64,000 bases of DNA from Vitreoscilla massiliensis (lineage in GTDB: Bacteria > Pseudomonadota > Gammaproteobacteria > Burkholderiales > Neisseriaceae): the NCBI RefSeq assembly GCF_001457815.1, contig NZ_LN898221.1, positions 949,053 through 1,013,052 on the forward strand, written 5' to 3'. Positions 51,052-60,253 of this stretch are shown one piece after another. The translations under genes were made by a program, and so were the position numbers. Each line of letters opens with the position of its first letter. The stretch's first letter is position 1. The notes beneath the pieces were generated by a model. The model had not been told where the DNA came from. It made no database searches and saw only the letters and a list, made by a program, of their open reading frames with translations.

Positions 51052-51953
51052 GCCCGATTGAACTCAAAACCAAAGCTGGCTTAACCGAGCCGCGCTGGGT
51101 GCGCATCGTGTTGATTGCCATTGCGTGGGTGTTTTTGGCGGCATTGTTGCTGATTCCGTTGTTTGCCATTTTCTTTGAGGCATTGCGCCAAGGTTGGCAG
51201 CTGTACATAGACTCCTTAACCCATCCCGATGCCTTGTCGGCAATTAAATTAACGCTGATTACCGCCGCCATCGTCGTGCCCATCAATGCAGTCTTGGGCA
51301 TTTGCATCGCATGGCTGCTCACGCGCTTCGATTTTCGGGGCAAACAATTGCTCACTACCTTGCTCGACTTGCCGTTTTCGGTGTCGCCGGTGGTCGCCGG
51401 TTTGATGTTTGTGTTGCTGTTTGGTGGCAACAGCTTGCTTGGTGGCTGGTTAGAATCGCACAACATCCAAATCATTTTTGCCGTCCCTGGCATCATCTTG
51501 GCAACGCTGTTTGTGACCTTCCCGTTTGTCGCACGCGAATTGATTCCATTGATGCAATCGCAAGGCGACAGCGAAGAGCAAGCGGCATTGATTTTGGGCG
51601 CTTCCGGTTGGCAAATGTTTTGGCGCGTGACCTTGCCCAACATCAAATGGGCGCTGATGTATGGTTTGATTTTGACCAATGCCCGCGCCATGGGTGAATT
51701 CGGTGCGGTCAGCATTGTGTCTGGTCACATCCGCGGCCAAACCAATACCATCCCTTTGCATGTGGAAATTTTGTACAACGAATACAATTTCGTCGCTTCG
51801 TTTGCCGCCGCCAGCTTGCTTGCAGGTTTGGCCTTATTGACCTTGATTTTGCAAAACGTCCTCAACCATTTGCAAGAACGCAAACTGCGTGCTGCCACGC
51901 GTGAAGCCAAACCTGATACCGATTTAATTCAAGTAAAGAAGACGCAAGCATGA
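51048..51953 (+). CDS. cysW: sulfate ABC transporter permease CysW
   Basis: 301 aa from ATG 51048. Six membrane segments; LTRFDFRGKQLLTTLLDLPFSVSPVVAGLMFVLLFG and the EAA-like loop EEQAALILGASGWQMFWRVTLPNIKWALMYGLILTNARAMGEFGAVSIVSGHIRGQTNTIPLHVEILYNEYN are diagnostic of CysW. Forms the channel with CysT. Overlaps both neighbours by 4 bp. Confidence 0.94.
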   Translation: MSPIELKTKAGLTEPRWVRIVLIAIAWVFLAALLLIPLFAIFFEALRQGWQLYIDSLTHPDALSAIKLTLITAAIVVPINAVLGICIAWLLTRFDFRGKQLLTTLLDLPFSVSPVVAGLMFVLLFGGNSLLGGWLESHNIQIIFAVPGIILATLFVTFPFVARELIPLMQSQGDSEEQAALILGASGWQMFWRVTLPNIKWALMYGLILTNARAMGEFGAVSIVSGHIRGQTNTIPLHVEILYNEYNFVASFAAASLLAGLALLTLILQNVLNHLQERKLRAATREAKPDTDLIQVKKTQA

Positions 51954-53029
51954 GCATAACCATCAAAAACCTCAACAAATCCTTCGGCGATTTTCATGCG
52001 CTGCAAAACATCAATTTACAAGTGCCTACTGGCGCATTGGTGTCTTTGTTAGGCCCATCGGGTTGCGGCAAAACGACGTTATTGCGCATCATCGCCGGCC
52101 TTGAAACCCACAACAATGGCGAAATCTATTTTGGTGAGCAAGAAGTCAGCAACAAATCGGTGCGCGAGCGCGGCGTTGGCTTTGTGTTTCAAAACTACGC
52201 CTTGTTCCGCCACATGACGGTGTTTGACAACGTCGCGTTTGGCTTACAAGTGTTACCGAAAAGCCAACGCCCAAGCAAAGCCGACATTGCCGAGCGCGTG
52301 CACGAATTGTTGAAAATGGTGCAATTGGATTGGTTGTCTAAGTCTTATCCGCACCAATTGTCTGGCGGCCAACGCCAACGCGTGGCCTTGGCGCGCGCCT
52401 TGGCGGTAAAACCCAAATTGCTGTTATTGGATGAGCCATTCGGTGCGCTCGACGCCAAAGTGCGCAAGGAATTGCGCCAATGGCTGCGCGACATCCACCA
52501 TGAATTCAACGTTACCAGTTTGCTCGTTACCCACGACCAAGAAGAGGCCTTGGAAATCTCCGACCAAATCGTGGTGATGAACCACGGCAAAGTCGAACAA
52601 GTCGGCAGCGGCGCCGCCTTGTATGATGCGCCTGACAATGCGTTTGTGACCGAATTCTTGGGCGAAGTGAACCGCTTTGAAGGCTATATCGAACGCGGTG
52701 ATTTGGTCATTGGCAACTTCCGCTATCCCGAAGTGCCGCAGCAAGGCAAATGGCACGAAGGCACGGCTACCGCTTACATCCGCCCGCATGAGTTCTCCAT
52801 CGCTCGCGAAGCGCAAGGCGCAATGTTACAAGCCCAAATCCACCACATTTCGGTGTTAGGCCCAATTGTGCGCGTGTCTTTGTACGACCAAACCGGTCAA
52901 GACATCGAGGTGATGATGCCGCACCAACACCACCAAGCCCACCAATTCAAGCTGGGCGAACAAGTCTATTTGACCCCTAGCCACATCAGCGTCTTTACCC
53001 AAAAAGACATGGTGGATTATGTGATTTAA
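51950..53029 (+). CDS. cysA: sulfate/thiosulfate ABC transporter ATP-binding protein
   Basis: 359 aa. Walker A GPSGCGKTT (about 36-44), Q-loop VFQNYALF, signature LSGGQRQRVALARAL, Walker B LLLLDEPFGALD and the switch THDQEEA are all intact. The C-terminal 120 residues are a TOBE-type domain (YIRPHEFSIAREAQGA…). Energises sulfate or thiosulfate uptake through CysTW. Last gene of the operon, closed by a DUS hairpin. Confidence 0.95.
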   Translation: MSITIKNLNKSFGDFHALQNINLQVPTGALVSLLGPSGCGKTTLLRIIAGLETHNNGEIYFGEQEVSNKSVRERGVGFVFQNYALFRHMTVFDNVAFGLQVLPKSQRPSKADIAERVHELLKMVQLDWLSKSYPHQLSGGQRQRVALARALAVKPKLLLLDEPFGALDAKVRKELRQWLRDIHHEFNVTSLLVTHDQEEALEISDQIVVMNHGKVEQVGSGAALYDAPDNAFVTEFLGEVNRFEGYIERGDLVIGNFRYPEVPQQGKWHEGTATAYIRPHEFSIAREAQGAMLQAQIHHISVLGPIVRVSLYDQTGQDIEVMMPHQHHQAHQFKLGEQVYLTPSHISVFTQKDMVDYVI

Positions 53030-53045
53030 GCTTTTGTATACCATA

Positions 53046-53080
53046 AAAAGCGGCCTGTAATCTGTTTACAGGCCGCTTGT
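53046..53080. terminator. DUS-type terminator of the sulfate operon
   Basis: DUS cores at 53050-53060 and 53066-53076 with a 5-nt loop. It lies between convergent cysA and comEC and could serve both strands. Confidence 0.85.
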
Positions 53081-53258
53081 GTATTGTGCAGCCGTCATAG
53101 CAGCAATTGCAAACAACCATAATCAGCACTTATCTGGCTTGTTTGGCAATGCTGCGCACTCAGCACCGCCATTCTGATAACTTCTGCGTTTTTAAAATCA
53201 TCAAGGTATTCTTGGGACACGTTTAATGGTGCATACGGCTTCAATACGTCTCTCTGTT

Positions 53259-55553
53259 TCAATCCGTTGCCGCAAACGGCTTGCGTTGCCACCAATACAA
53301 GCGGCCTGTAAGTGGCTGGATGTGTAATTGTTCATCCAATAGCATGGCCAGACCGCCTTGAGTATCGGTACGGTACAGCCGAATGCCATGAGCGCGCAAA
53401 CGCGTTTGTACTTCAGTCGTTGGATGGTGGTAGCTGTTGCGAAAGCCCGAGCTGGTAATGGCAATTTCGGGCTCGACTGTATTCAGCCATGCACTGCTGT
53501 TAGAGCTGCCAGAGCCGTGATGGCCCAATACCAATACCGTGCTGCGCAACTGCTTGCCATAGCGGTTTAACAAGGCCGTTTCTTCATCAACACCGATGTC
53601 GGCAGGTATCAGCAGCGCTTGTCCTTGTGTGACCACCCGCAACACACACGATTGCGCATTGGTGCTGTTTGCCACTTGCGTGCGCGGCAGCGTTAGCCAT
53701 TCAAACCACACCCCATCCCATTGCCAGCTTTGACCGCGACAGTCTTGCGCCTGCCACTGAGGATAGGCCTCGGTTTGCCCTGCCCACAGCGCATCGAAGC
53801 GAAATTGCCGCCGCAAACTCGGTGCCGCGCCATCGTGGTCGGTATCTTGGTGTGACAACACCAGCGCATCGGCATGGTACAAACCCAGACTTTGCAGCGC
53901 CGGCAATACCGCGGTATTGGCATTGCCCCGACCGGTATCAAACACCAATTGGTGCGAACGCGTTTGCAATAACAGCGACAAACCTTGCCCCACATCGATG
54001 ACTTGCACTTGCAATTGCTGCGGCGCCAAGGCAAGCGGCCTGTAAGTACATAAGGCCAATAAAATAATGGTCGCCCACGCGCGCAGACCCACCGCCGCTG
54101 GCAACATCATTACCGCCACTGCCACCAGTGCCAACGCACTCAAATACCATGGAGCCTGTGCCAACACCCATTGCGGCGAATATTGCGCCAGCCACACACT
54201 GACATTGATGCTGTATTGCGCCAACGCCGCCACCGCTTGCAGCGGTGCATCAAACGGCAACACACTCGCCAGCAACGCCAGCGGCGTTAATACCCAACTG
54301 AACCATGGAATGGCGATGCTGTTATAGAGCGAACTGAACAGCGGCACGCTGTGAAACAATTGCCCAATCAACACCAGCGTCAACAAAAACGCCGCCACTT
54401 GACCACGCCACAGCAATACCACGCTCGGGCTGCGCCACCACCGCGTTGCACTACCTTGTTGTTGTCGCAACCGCCGCCACGATTGTTCTGCCCACACCAT
54501 AGACGCCACCAAGGAAAACGACAGCCACAAACCGATCGACAACACCGCCGTCGGTTGCCACAACAATACCAAGGCCAAGGCTTGCCACCACGTTAGCCAC
54601 AGCGATGTCGGCCGCCGCCATGTTAAGGCAATGGCAAACACCAACAACATCCACACCGTGCGCTGGGTCGGAATTTGAAACCCAGCCAACAGAGCATAGG
54701 CAAACGCCACCGCCACCCCACTCCAAATCTGCCACAACAGCGGCGTGCGCACCGACAGCGGCACACAGCGCAAAACCTTGCCCACGCACCATGCCGTCAG
54801 CAGCGCCAACATGGTCACATGCACACCGGAGATGCTGATGAGGTGCACGATGCCCAATTGCCTAAACGCCAACCATGTATCATCGTTCAAAGCGGCCTGT
54901 AAGCCTATGCTCAGCGCCGCAATCAAGGCCACGCCTTGTTGGTGTGTATTGGGTAAGTGTTGCAAACGCTGCCATGCGCGCTCACGAATTTGATTGATGG
55001 CGATTTGCGGCGAAGTGGTGTTGCCACGGCGCAGGCAGTGTTTGCCTATGCTGACACTGCCATCCAGACCATAGGCCAGCGCCCATGATTCAGGATTGAA
55101 ACCACTGCGATTGAACACGCCGACATTGGCGCGCAGACGCACCGGACAACGCCACACGCTGCCGACAGGCCATGGCCGTTGTTGGTAATCGTAAGCGTTG
55201 ACGCGGTAAGTCTGTTGCGTGGTAGTAAGAATGTCGGCACGAAATTGTTGTGACTGCTCGCTGGCGCTGGCCACATCGAGCACGGTTAACACCACGCTTT
55301 GAACACTATCAGGATAATCAACCGGGATTTGTGCTTGCACAGCGGCCTGAAAACGCCACACGCCATAAGCCAAACCGAGCAGTAGCCACAATAGAGGTTT
55401 GAGCACACGCAGCTTGCGCCATTTGCACATCATGGTCAGCAGTAACAGCGCCAGTCCAAGCACCAGCACAGGTGTAAGCCACTCCGACCAGCCCGACCTC
55501 GGCGGCAAGATGGCACAACCGACCACACCCAAACACCAAGCCGCCCAACGCAT
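53259..55553 (-). CDS. comEC: ComEC/Rec2 DNA-uptake channel (gonococcal ComA homologue)
   Basis: 764 aa, full length. N-terminal membrane segments and OB-like domain (about 1-175), the competence domain (ALSIGLQAALNDDTWLAFRQLGIVHLISISGVHVTMLALL, about 213-250, and following helices to about 500), and a C-terminal metallo-beta-lactamase domain (VIDVGQG at 518-524, LSHQDTDHDG at 566-575) thought to degrade the non-transforming strand. It carries single-stranded DNA across the inner membrane. Three exact in-frame DUS copies (53301, 54035, 54892) and two variants lie inside it. Confidence 0.95.
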   Translation of the reverse strand: MRWAAWCLGVVGCAILPPRSGWSEWLTPVLVLGLALLLLTMMCKWRKLRVLKPLLWLLLGLAYGVWRFQAAVQAQIPVDYPDSVQSVVLTVLDVASASEQSQQFRADILTTTQQTYRVNAYDYQQRPWPVGSVWRCPVRLRANVGVFNRSGFNPESWALAYGLDGSVSIGKHCLRRGNTTSPQIAINQIRERAWQRLQHLPNTHQQGVALIAALSIGLQAALNDDTWLAFRQLGIVHLISISGVHVTMLALLTAWCVGKVLRCVPLSVRTPLLWQIWSGVAVAFAYALLAGFQIPTQRTVWMLLVFAIALTWRRPTSLWLTWWQALALVLLWQPTAVLSIGLWLSFSLVASMVWAEQSWRRLRQQQGSATRWWRSPSVVLLWRGQVAAFLLTLVLIGQLFHSVPLFSSLYNSIAIPWFSWVLTPLALLASVLPFDAPLQAVAALAQYSINVSVWLAQYSPQWVLAQAPWYLSALALVAVAVMMLPAAVGLRAWATIILLALCTYRPLALAPQQLQVQVIDVGQGLSLLLQTRSHQLVFDTGRGNANTAVLPALQSLGLYHADALVLSHQDTDHDGAAPSLRRQFRFDALWAGQTEAYPQWQAQDCRGQSWQWDGVWFEWLTLPRTQVANSTNAQSCVLRVVTQGQALLIPADIGVDEETALLNRYGKQLRSTVLVLGHHGSGSSNSSAWLNTVEPEIAITSSGFRNSYHHPTTEVQTRLRAHGIRLYRTDTQGGLAMLLDEQLHIQPLTGRLYWWQRKPFAATD

Positions 55554-55629
55554 GTGCTCGCTCCTCGAATTTGAGGTTTGAGCTTATGCTGTCTGGGCGG
55601 CCTATAAACGCGCTGAAATTAAACGCGCG

Positions 55630-56382
55630 CTATTCCAACCAAATGGCGCTGACCATGCGGCCGGTTTGACCATCACGGCGATACGAGAAGAAGTCCTCAC
55701 GCTGCAAGACGGTGCAATACTCGCCGCCATATACCGCGGTCACACCAGCGGCCTGTAAGCGCTGTTTGGCTAAGGCATAAATGTCGGCCAAATACTTGCC
55801 ATCGCCAATATCGGTAAACGCACTGGCGGCAGCAGCATCGTGCGCCATAAACGCAGCACGCACTTCGGCACCGACTTCAAACGCATCTGGCCCGATTGCT
55901 GGGCCCAAATACGCCATGAGCGGGCTGCTCGCTTGCATCGCCGCGATGGTGTTTTCGATGACGCCACCGACTAAGCCGCGCCAACCGGCGTGAGCCGCGC
56001 CAACCACGGTGGCGTTTTCATCGCACAGCAATACTGGCAAACAATCGGCCGTCATCACCGCACAGGCAACTTTGCCGCTGCGATCGACACTGGCATCGGC
56101 GTCGAGCAAATCCAATAAGGCCGCTTCGGCTGTCACCACGGTGGTGGAATGGGTTTGGTTCAAATACGCCAAAGGCACGCTGGCCGCTTGTTGCACGATG
56201 GCGCGATTGTGCGCCACATGTTCGGCAGCATCGCCCACATGGGCACCAACATTGAGCGAGGCGTACACACCGGTGCTGACGCCGCCATGGCGGGTTGAAA
56301 TCGCGGTTTTCACGCCTTTGGGCGCGGGCCAAGCGGCGGCAAACACCGGCTCAGTCACTGAAGCTATGGGTAAAGACTGCAT
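55630..56382 (-). CDS. yfiH: YfiH/PgeF-type purine nucleoside phosphorylase-like protein
   Basis: 250 aa, formerly called polyphenol oxidase or laccase-domain. Zinc-site residues: LNQTHSTTVV, VMTADCLPVLLCDENATVVGAAHAGWRGLVGGVIENTI, and PAIGPDAFEVG. Members cleave purine nucleosides or edit peptidoglycan precursors. The ATG at 56382 fits the AAGGATGATC site; one at 56388 is too close to it. Follows rluD by 21 bp, an order (rluD-yfiH) conserved from E. coli. One in-frame DUS (55748-55758). Confidence 0.92.
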   Translation of the reverse strand: MQSLPIASVTEPVFAAAWPAPKGVKTAISTRHGGVSTGVYASLNVGAHVGDAAEHVAHNRAIVQQAASVPLAYLNQTHSTTVVTAEAALLDLLDADASVDRSGKVACAVMTADCLPVLLCDENATVVGAAHAGWRGLVGGVIENTIAAMQASSPLMAYLGPAIGPDAFEVGAEVRAAFMAHDAAAASAFTDIGDGKYLADIYALAKQRLQAAGVTAVYGGEYCTVLQREDFFSYRRDGQTGRMVSAIWLE

Positions 56383-56403
56383 GATCATCCTTAGTCTGGT
56401 TTG

Positions 56404-57501
56404 CTATTCACGCACGTAAATCACTTCAACATCATCGTCGTCATCCCAATCGTCATCGTCACCATCATGGAAATGCTCATCAGAATAACCGGCTTCGTGT
56501 TGCAACGATGAGTCCAAGCCGGCTTCCAAACGCAATACCGACAACAAATGGTACATGTCTGGCGCCATAGGCGCTTCAAACGACACCGTTTCACCGGTTT
56601 TCGGATGAATGAAGCTCAAACGGTAAGCATGCAAAGCCTGACGGTGTAGGTTTTTCACCACTTCTTTCACCGTGTCTGAGCAGGCATGGCGCACATTGCC
56701 GTACACCGGATCGGCCGCCAATGGATGGCCGGCTTCGCGCATGTGCACGCGAATTTGGTGGGTACGACCGGTTTCCAAGGCGCACTCAATATAGCTGTGT
56801 GCCAAATAGCGTTCCAACACTTTAATATGGGTAATCGCTTGTTTGCCACCAAATTTCACCACCGCCATTTTCAAGCGGTTGTGTGGGTCGCGGCCAATTA
56901 AGGTGTCGATTTTGCCATCGAAAGGCACGATGCCATTGCACACTGCGCGGTAAATGCGTTTGACCGTGCGCGCTTGCAATTGCTGCACCAAATTGTTTTG
57001 CGCCGGCAAGGTTTTGGCCACCACCATCAAGCCAGAAGTGTCTTTGTCCAAGCGGTGCACGATGCCGGCACGCGGCACTTGGCTCAATTCTGGATTGCGA
57101 TGGAGTAAGCCGTTTAACAAAGTACCGTTCCAATTGCCGGCGGCAGGATGCACCACCAAACCGGCGGGTTTGTTAATGACAATGACGGTGTCGTCTTCGT
57201 ACACCACATCCAAATCCATGGCTTCGGGCGTAAATGCCGCAGTTTCGACACTGGGGGTAATGGTGACACTGACTTTTTCAGAGCCGATTAATTTGTGTTT
57301 CGGTTGTGCGGCCACACCATTGACGCTGACCAAGCCGTCTTTAATCCAAGCGGCAATGCGGCTTCTAGAGTAATCAGGCAGCAATTGTGCCAAGGCGGCA
57401 TCCAATCGTTTGCCGGCCAAATCATTGGGCACTTGTAGTTCGATGGTTTCACCATCTACCGCTAAATCTAAATCGTCGTTATAATCGTCGGCGTTATTCA
57501 A
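56404..57501 (-). CDS. rluD: 23S rRNA pseudouridine synthase RluD
   Basis: 365 aa. N-terminal S4 RNA-binding domain (KRLDAALAQLLPDYSRSRIAAWIKDGLVSVNG) and catalytic domain with Asp152 in HRLDKDTSG. Modifies helix 69 of 23S rRNA. No ATG fits the N-terminus; the first usable codon is a TTG at 57501. The C-terminus has an extra acidic run (HDGDDDDWDDDDDVEV) not needed for catalysis. The start lies only 14 bp from the divergent bamD start. Confidence 0.9.
   Translation of the reverse strand: MNNADDYNDDLDLAVDGETIELQVPNDLAGKRLDAALAQLLPDYSRSRIAAWIKDGLVSVNGVAAQPKHKLIGSEKVSVTITPSVETAAFTPEAMDLDVVYEDDTVIVINKPAGLVVHPAAGNWNGTLLNGLLHRNPELSQVPRAGIVHRLDKDTSGLMVVAKTLPAQNNLVQQLQARTVKRIYRAVCNGIVPFDGKIDTLIGRDPHNRLKMAVVKFGGKQAITHIKVLERYLAHSYIECALETGRTHQIRVHMREAGHPLAADPVYGNVRHACSDTVKEVVKNLHRQALHAYRLSFIHPKTGETVSFEAPMAPDMYHLLSVLRLEAGLDSSLQHEAGYSDEHFHDGDDDDWDDDDDVEVIYVRE
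57480..57485 (+). promoter_or_regulatory. -10 element for bamD inside rluD
   Basis: A perfect TATAAT on the plus strand, within codons 6-8 of rluD and 30 bp before the bamD ATG. With 14 bp between the genes, any bamD promoter must lie in rluD. Confidence 0.5.
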
Positions 57502-57515
57502 GGAAATCTGCTTTC

Positions 57516-58319
57516 ATGAAAAAAATTTTAATTGCCAGCTGTGTGGTTCTTGCTTTAACAGGCTGTGCCAATAAAGGCACATCGGTTGATAAAGATGCTC
57601 AAATCACGCAATCTTGGTCGGTACAACAGTTGTATACCTCGGCTCAAGATGAGTTAAATGGCAAAAACTACGAACGTGCAGTCAAATTATACGATATTTT
57701 GCAGTCGCGTTACCCAAATGGTCGTTATGCACAGCAGGCTCAATTGGATAAAGCATACGCCTATTACCGCGATGCCGAGCCAGATAAGGCCATGGCGGTA
57801 TTGGATAATTTTGAAAAAAAATACCCAAAACATGAGAATTTGGACTATGTGTTTTATTTGCGCGGCTTGATTGCATTTAATGAAGACACATCGTTTGTGA
57901 ACAAATTGGCCTCACAAGACTGGGCCGACCGCGATCAAAAAGCCAACCGCGAAGCCTATGGTTACTTCAATACCTTGGTGACCCGTTGGCCAGACAGCAA
58001 ATACGCTGCCGACGCCTCTGAACGCATGAGCAAATTGGTGGTAGCCTTTGCCGGTAATGAAATGGCGATTGCGCGTTATTACCTCAAGCGCGGCGCGTAT
58101 GTGGCAGCGGTAAACCGCGCGCAAAACGTGGTTCAACACTACCAAAACACGCCGTTCACCGAAGAAGCGTTGGCGATTATGTCTACGTCTTATGCTAAAT
58201 TAGGTCAAACCCAGTTAAGCCAAGACACACAACGCGTGTTGCAAACCAACTTCCCAGAAAGCAAATACGCCGAAGGTTGGAAAGCCGACGACATCCCATG
58301 GTGGCGTTATTGGAAATAA
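57516..58319 (+). CDS. bamD: outer-membrane assembly lipoprotein BamD (ComL)
   Basis: 267 aa from ATG 57516, with AAGGA 11 nt upstream. Signal peptide and lipobox LTGC (Cys19). Five TPR-like helical pairs follow: WSVQQLYTSAQDELNGKNYERAVKLYDILQSRYPNGRYAQQAQLDKAYAYYRDAEPDKAMAVLDNFEKKYPKHENLDYVFYLRGLIAF is highly typical. Essential part of the beta-barrel assembly machine. In gonococcus the same gene was named comL because mutants lose competence. Followed by a DUS hairpin. Confidence 0.95.
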   Translation: MKKILIASCVVLALTGCANKGTSVDKDAQITQSWSVQQLYTSAQDELNGKNYERAVKLYDILQSRYPNGRYAQQAQLDKAYAYYRDAEPDKAMAVLDNFEKKYPKHENLDYVFYLRGLIAFNEDTSFVNKLASQDWADRDQKANREAYGYFNTLVTRWPDSKYAADASERMSKLVVAFAGNEMAIARYYLKRGAYVAAVNRAQNVVQHYQNTPFTEEALAIMSTSYAKLGQTQLSQDTQRVLQTNFPESKYAEGWKADDIPWWRYWK

Positions 58320-58681
58320 GTTCTGACGCTTGATGTGGTTCAACAAACCGCATCAATACTCAATAAAGCGGCCTGTAAACATGATTGATGGTTTACAGGC
58401 CGCTTGTGTATTGAAGTGGGCTTTATCTGGGCTTAACACATTTCATCTTTCCATCTTTAGAATGTTCTTAAATTACTGCGGGTGATATATGTGCCATTGC
58501 ACCCATTATCTACAGCAAACACCCTCCTGTACCCTTTCTTATATATTCCTCTTGAAACGTGCGCCATCTTCCATCTGCACCAAGCTCCACTAACATATAT
58601 TCCGCTTCACCGCCTAAAAGTGTGCACACTCTAGACTTTGCATTACCATATCAACCTTAGCCTTCTGCTGAAAGTCTGCCC
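58320..58681. other. 362-bp intergenic region
   Basis: Contains the DUS terminator after bamD (58364-58407) and an AT-rich stretch. No gene or clear promoter is seen. Confidence 0.4.
58364..58407 (+). terminator. DUS-type terminator after bamD
   Basis: GCGGCCTGTAAAC (58368-58380) pairs with GTTTACAGGCCGC (58391-58403) across a 10-nt loop. Confidence 0.85.
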
Positions 58682-59104
58682 ATGCTCACGTTGACCTCAC
58701 TACGCATTGAATACCATGATGACGAATTGGATTGCAATGCCTTGAATTTCGTCTTGCCAGAAGGTTATTTCTCGCTGCAACGCAGTCTGTTTATTGATGC
58801 CGAAGACGACCCAATTTTTGCCCTGCCTTACTTTATGTTGGTCTCGCCTGAGCTGGGCGAAGACGGCAATTACAACAGCATTAACGAGATCAAGGTGCAC
58901 ATGGACAGGCTACAACTTGCGTTTGCCCAGCCGATTTTGTCTGAACATCACAATGTGTGCGTGATATTACCCGCAGCTTTGGATGAGCCATTGCTGGATT
59001 TTTTGGTCAATCACTTGTTTTTGGGTGAGGCTGTGGTGTATGGCAACGATGTACCGAGCGCATGGCACAGACAACAGACTGAGTTTCAAGAGTGGTTGGA
59101 TTAA
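58682..59104 (+). CDS. hypothetical protein
   Basis: 140 aa, strongly acidic, no signal peptide or membrane segment. Begins MLTLTSLRIEYHDDELDCNALNFVLPEGYFSLQRSL and ends HRQQTEFQEWLD. Alternating hydrophobic strands and acidic loops suggest a compact alpha/beta fold. I do not recognise a family. It has no near neighbour on the same strand except the gene at 59436, 331 bp away. The start is not supported by a strong ribosome-binding site. Confidence 0.6.
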   Translation: MLTLTSLRIEYHDDELDCNALNFVLPEGYFSLQRSLFIDAEDDPIFALPYFMLVSPELGEDGNYNSINEIKVHMDRLQLAFAQPILSEHHNVCVILPAALDEPLLDFLVNHLFLGEAVVYGNDVPSAWHRQQTEFQEWLD

Positions 59105-59435
59105 CTGAATACAGATAAAGCCACATGCTGATATTAATGTGTATAAGGATGTGTACCAGCGGCCTGTAAACACCAAATCTGACCTTACAGGCCGCATTGA
59201 TGCATGAATGATTATCCATGCCCAATGCACAACTTGCTCTTAACACGAGTCTTACAGACGCAACACACATACACAATTTTCATCTTCTGCCCAATATCAA
59301 ACAGATAAGCATTTCACAATCTTTTGACATCCAAGCGTTGGACACATCCTATCTGTTTCTCCATGCTGTCGTTATAATGCTTATGGAATCAAACCATTTA
59401 GCTGCCCGTTTAAGCCATTTCCAGACATAATCCAT
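59105..59435. other. 331-bp intergenic region
   Basis: Contains a DUS inverted pair (59157-59197) and a TATAAT at 59373-59378 that could be the -10 for the gene at 59436. A 70-codon frame at 59218-59430 is not convincing. Confidence 0.4.
59157..59197 (+). terminator. DUS inverted pair
   Basis: DUS cores at 59159-59169 and 59185-59195 across a 15-nt loop, 54 bp past the preceding stop codon. Confidence 0.7.
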
Positions 59436-60143
59436 ATGAGCAAGCCTAAATACAAATGGGTGTATCAGACAGTCCCAAAGACCAGACCTAAGCCCAAGCA
59501 GCAAGCCTTAAAACCTGTCACTCCGGCCAAAAAATCCAAACTCCTCAACTTTTTAGTGGGCTTGGCCATGGTCTTATTGGCTTTCACTGCCTTGACTTCA
59601 TGGCTGGACATCAAAAGTCGCAGCAAAGAAACCTTATCAACCATCATGCTCTCCACACAACAGCCACAATTTGTCGGCACCTATGCTTACGGTGGTGGCG
59701 GCAAATCCTCATCTACGATCGGCATGCGCGTGGTCGATGAACAAGGCAGACAATACCATGTGATGCGCGGTGACATTCCCATGCACTGGCCCGCACAACA
59801 GCTCAAACACTACGACGCAGTCTTATTAAAAACCCTCCCCACCAATTTTCAAACCGCAGACCATGCCCACATCAAAGTGGTGGCTATGCGCTCCTTGGTT
59901 TGGGGCAAGTTTCAGCATAAAGACGATTTAACACAGCTTACAATGCGCTTGCAGCGGCAAGGCTTTAACTACTTCAATCCGCAATCTGGGCCGGTGTATG
60001 TATTGCCCATAGAGATGGATTACTGGCAAGAAGGCAAGCTGTTTCATTACCAAAGACCTGCCAGTGAGTACCAAGACAAAATCAACGCACAATGTCCCAG
60101 CTGCTTGCGCGGCAATCATGATGCGTCAGCAAAGAGGCCATAA
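59436..60143 (+). CDS. membrane-anchored protein of unknown function
   Basis: 235 aa. A very basic, proline-rich cytoplasmic tail (MSKPKYKWVYQTVPKTRPKPKQQALKPVTPAKKSK) precedes a single membrane segment (about 36-57); the remaining 175 residues should be periplasmic. FVGTYAYGGGGKSSSTIGMRVVDEQGRQYHVMRGDIP suggests a small beta-sheet domain (DUF3592-like in outline, not proven). Ends with a CPSC pair that could hold a disulfide. I do not recognise the family. Confidence 0.6.
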   Translation: MSKPKYKWVYQTVPKTRPKPKQQALKPVTPAKKSKLLNFLVGLAMVLLAFTALTSWLDIKSRSKETLSTIMLSTQQPQFVGTYAYGGGGKSSSTIGMRVVDEQGRQYHVMRGDIPMHWPAQQLKHYDAVLLKTLPTNFQTADHAHIKVVAMRSLVWGKFQHKDDLTQLTMRLQRQGFNYFNPQSGPVYVLPIEMDYWQEGKLFHYQRPASEYQDKINAQCPSCLRGNHDASAKRP

Positions 60144-60253
60144 GACCATCATGACGCTCGCTCAAACAGAGTTTGCAGCCATCAAATGACTTGTTACACT
60201 TCAATAATAGAGCAATCGCCGCGGTGTTGAGGGCGTCGCAACCTCAGCCCAAT

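Noticed and set aside
53095..53295. 66-codon frame on the minus strand overlapping the end of comEC
   Set aside because: Begins at a TTG inside comEC without a ribosome-binding site. The last 50 residues look protein-like, so it deserves only a note.
59218..59430. 70-codon frame on the plus strand upstream of the gene at 59436
   Set aside because: No ribosome-binding site, no recognisable domain, and it overlaps the likely promoter of the next gene.
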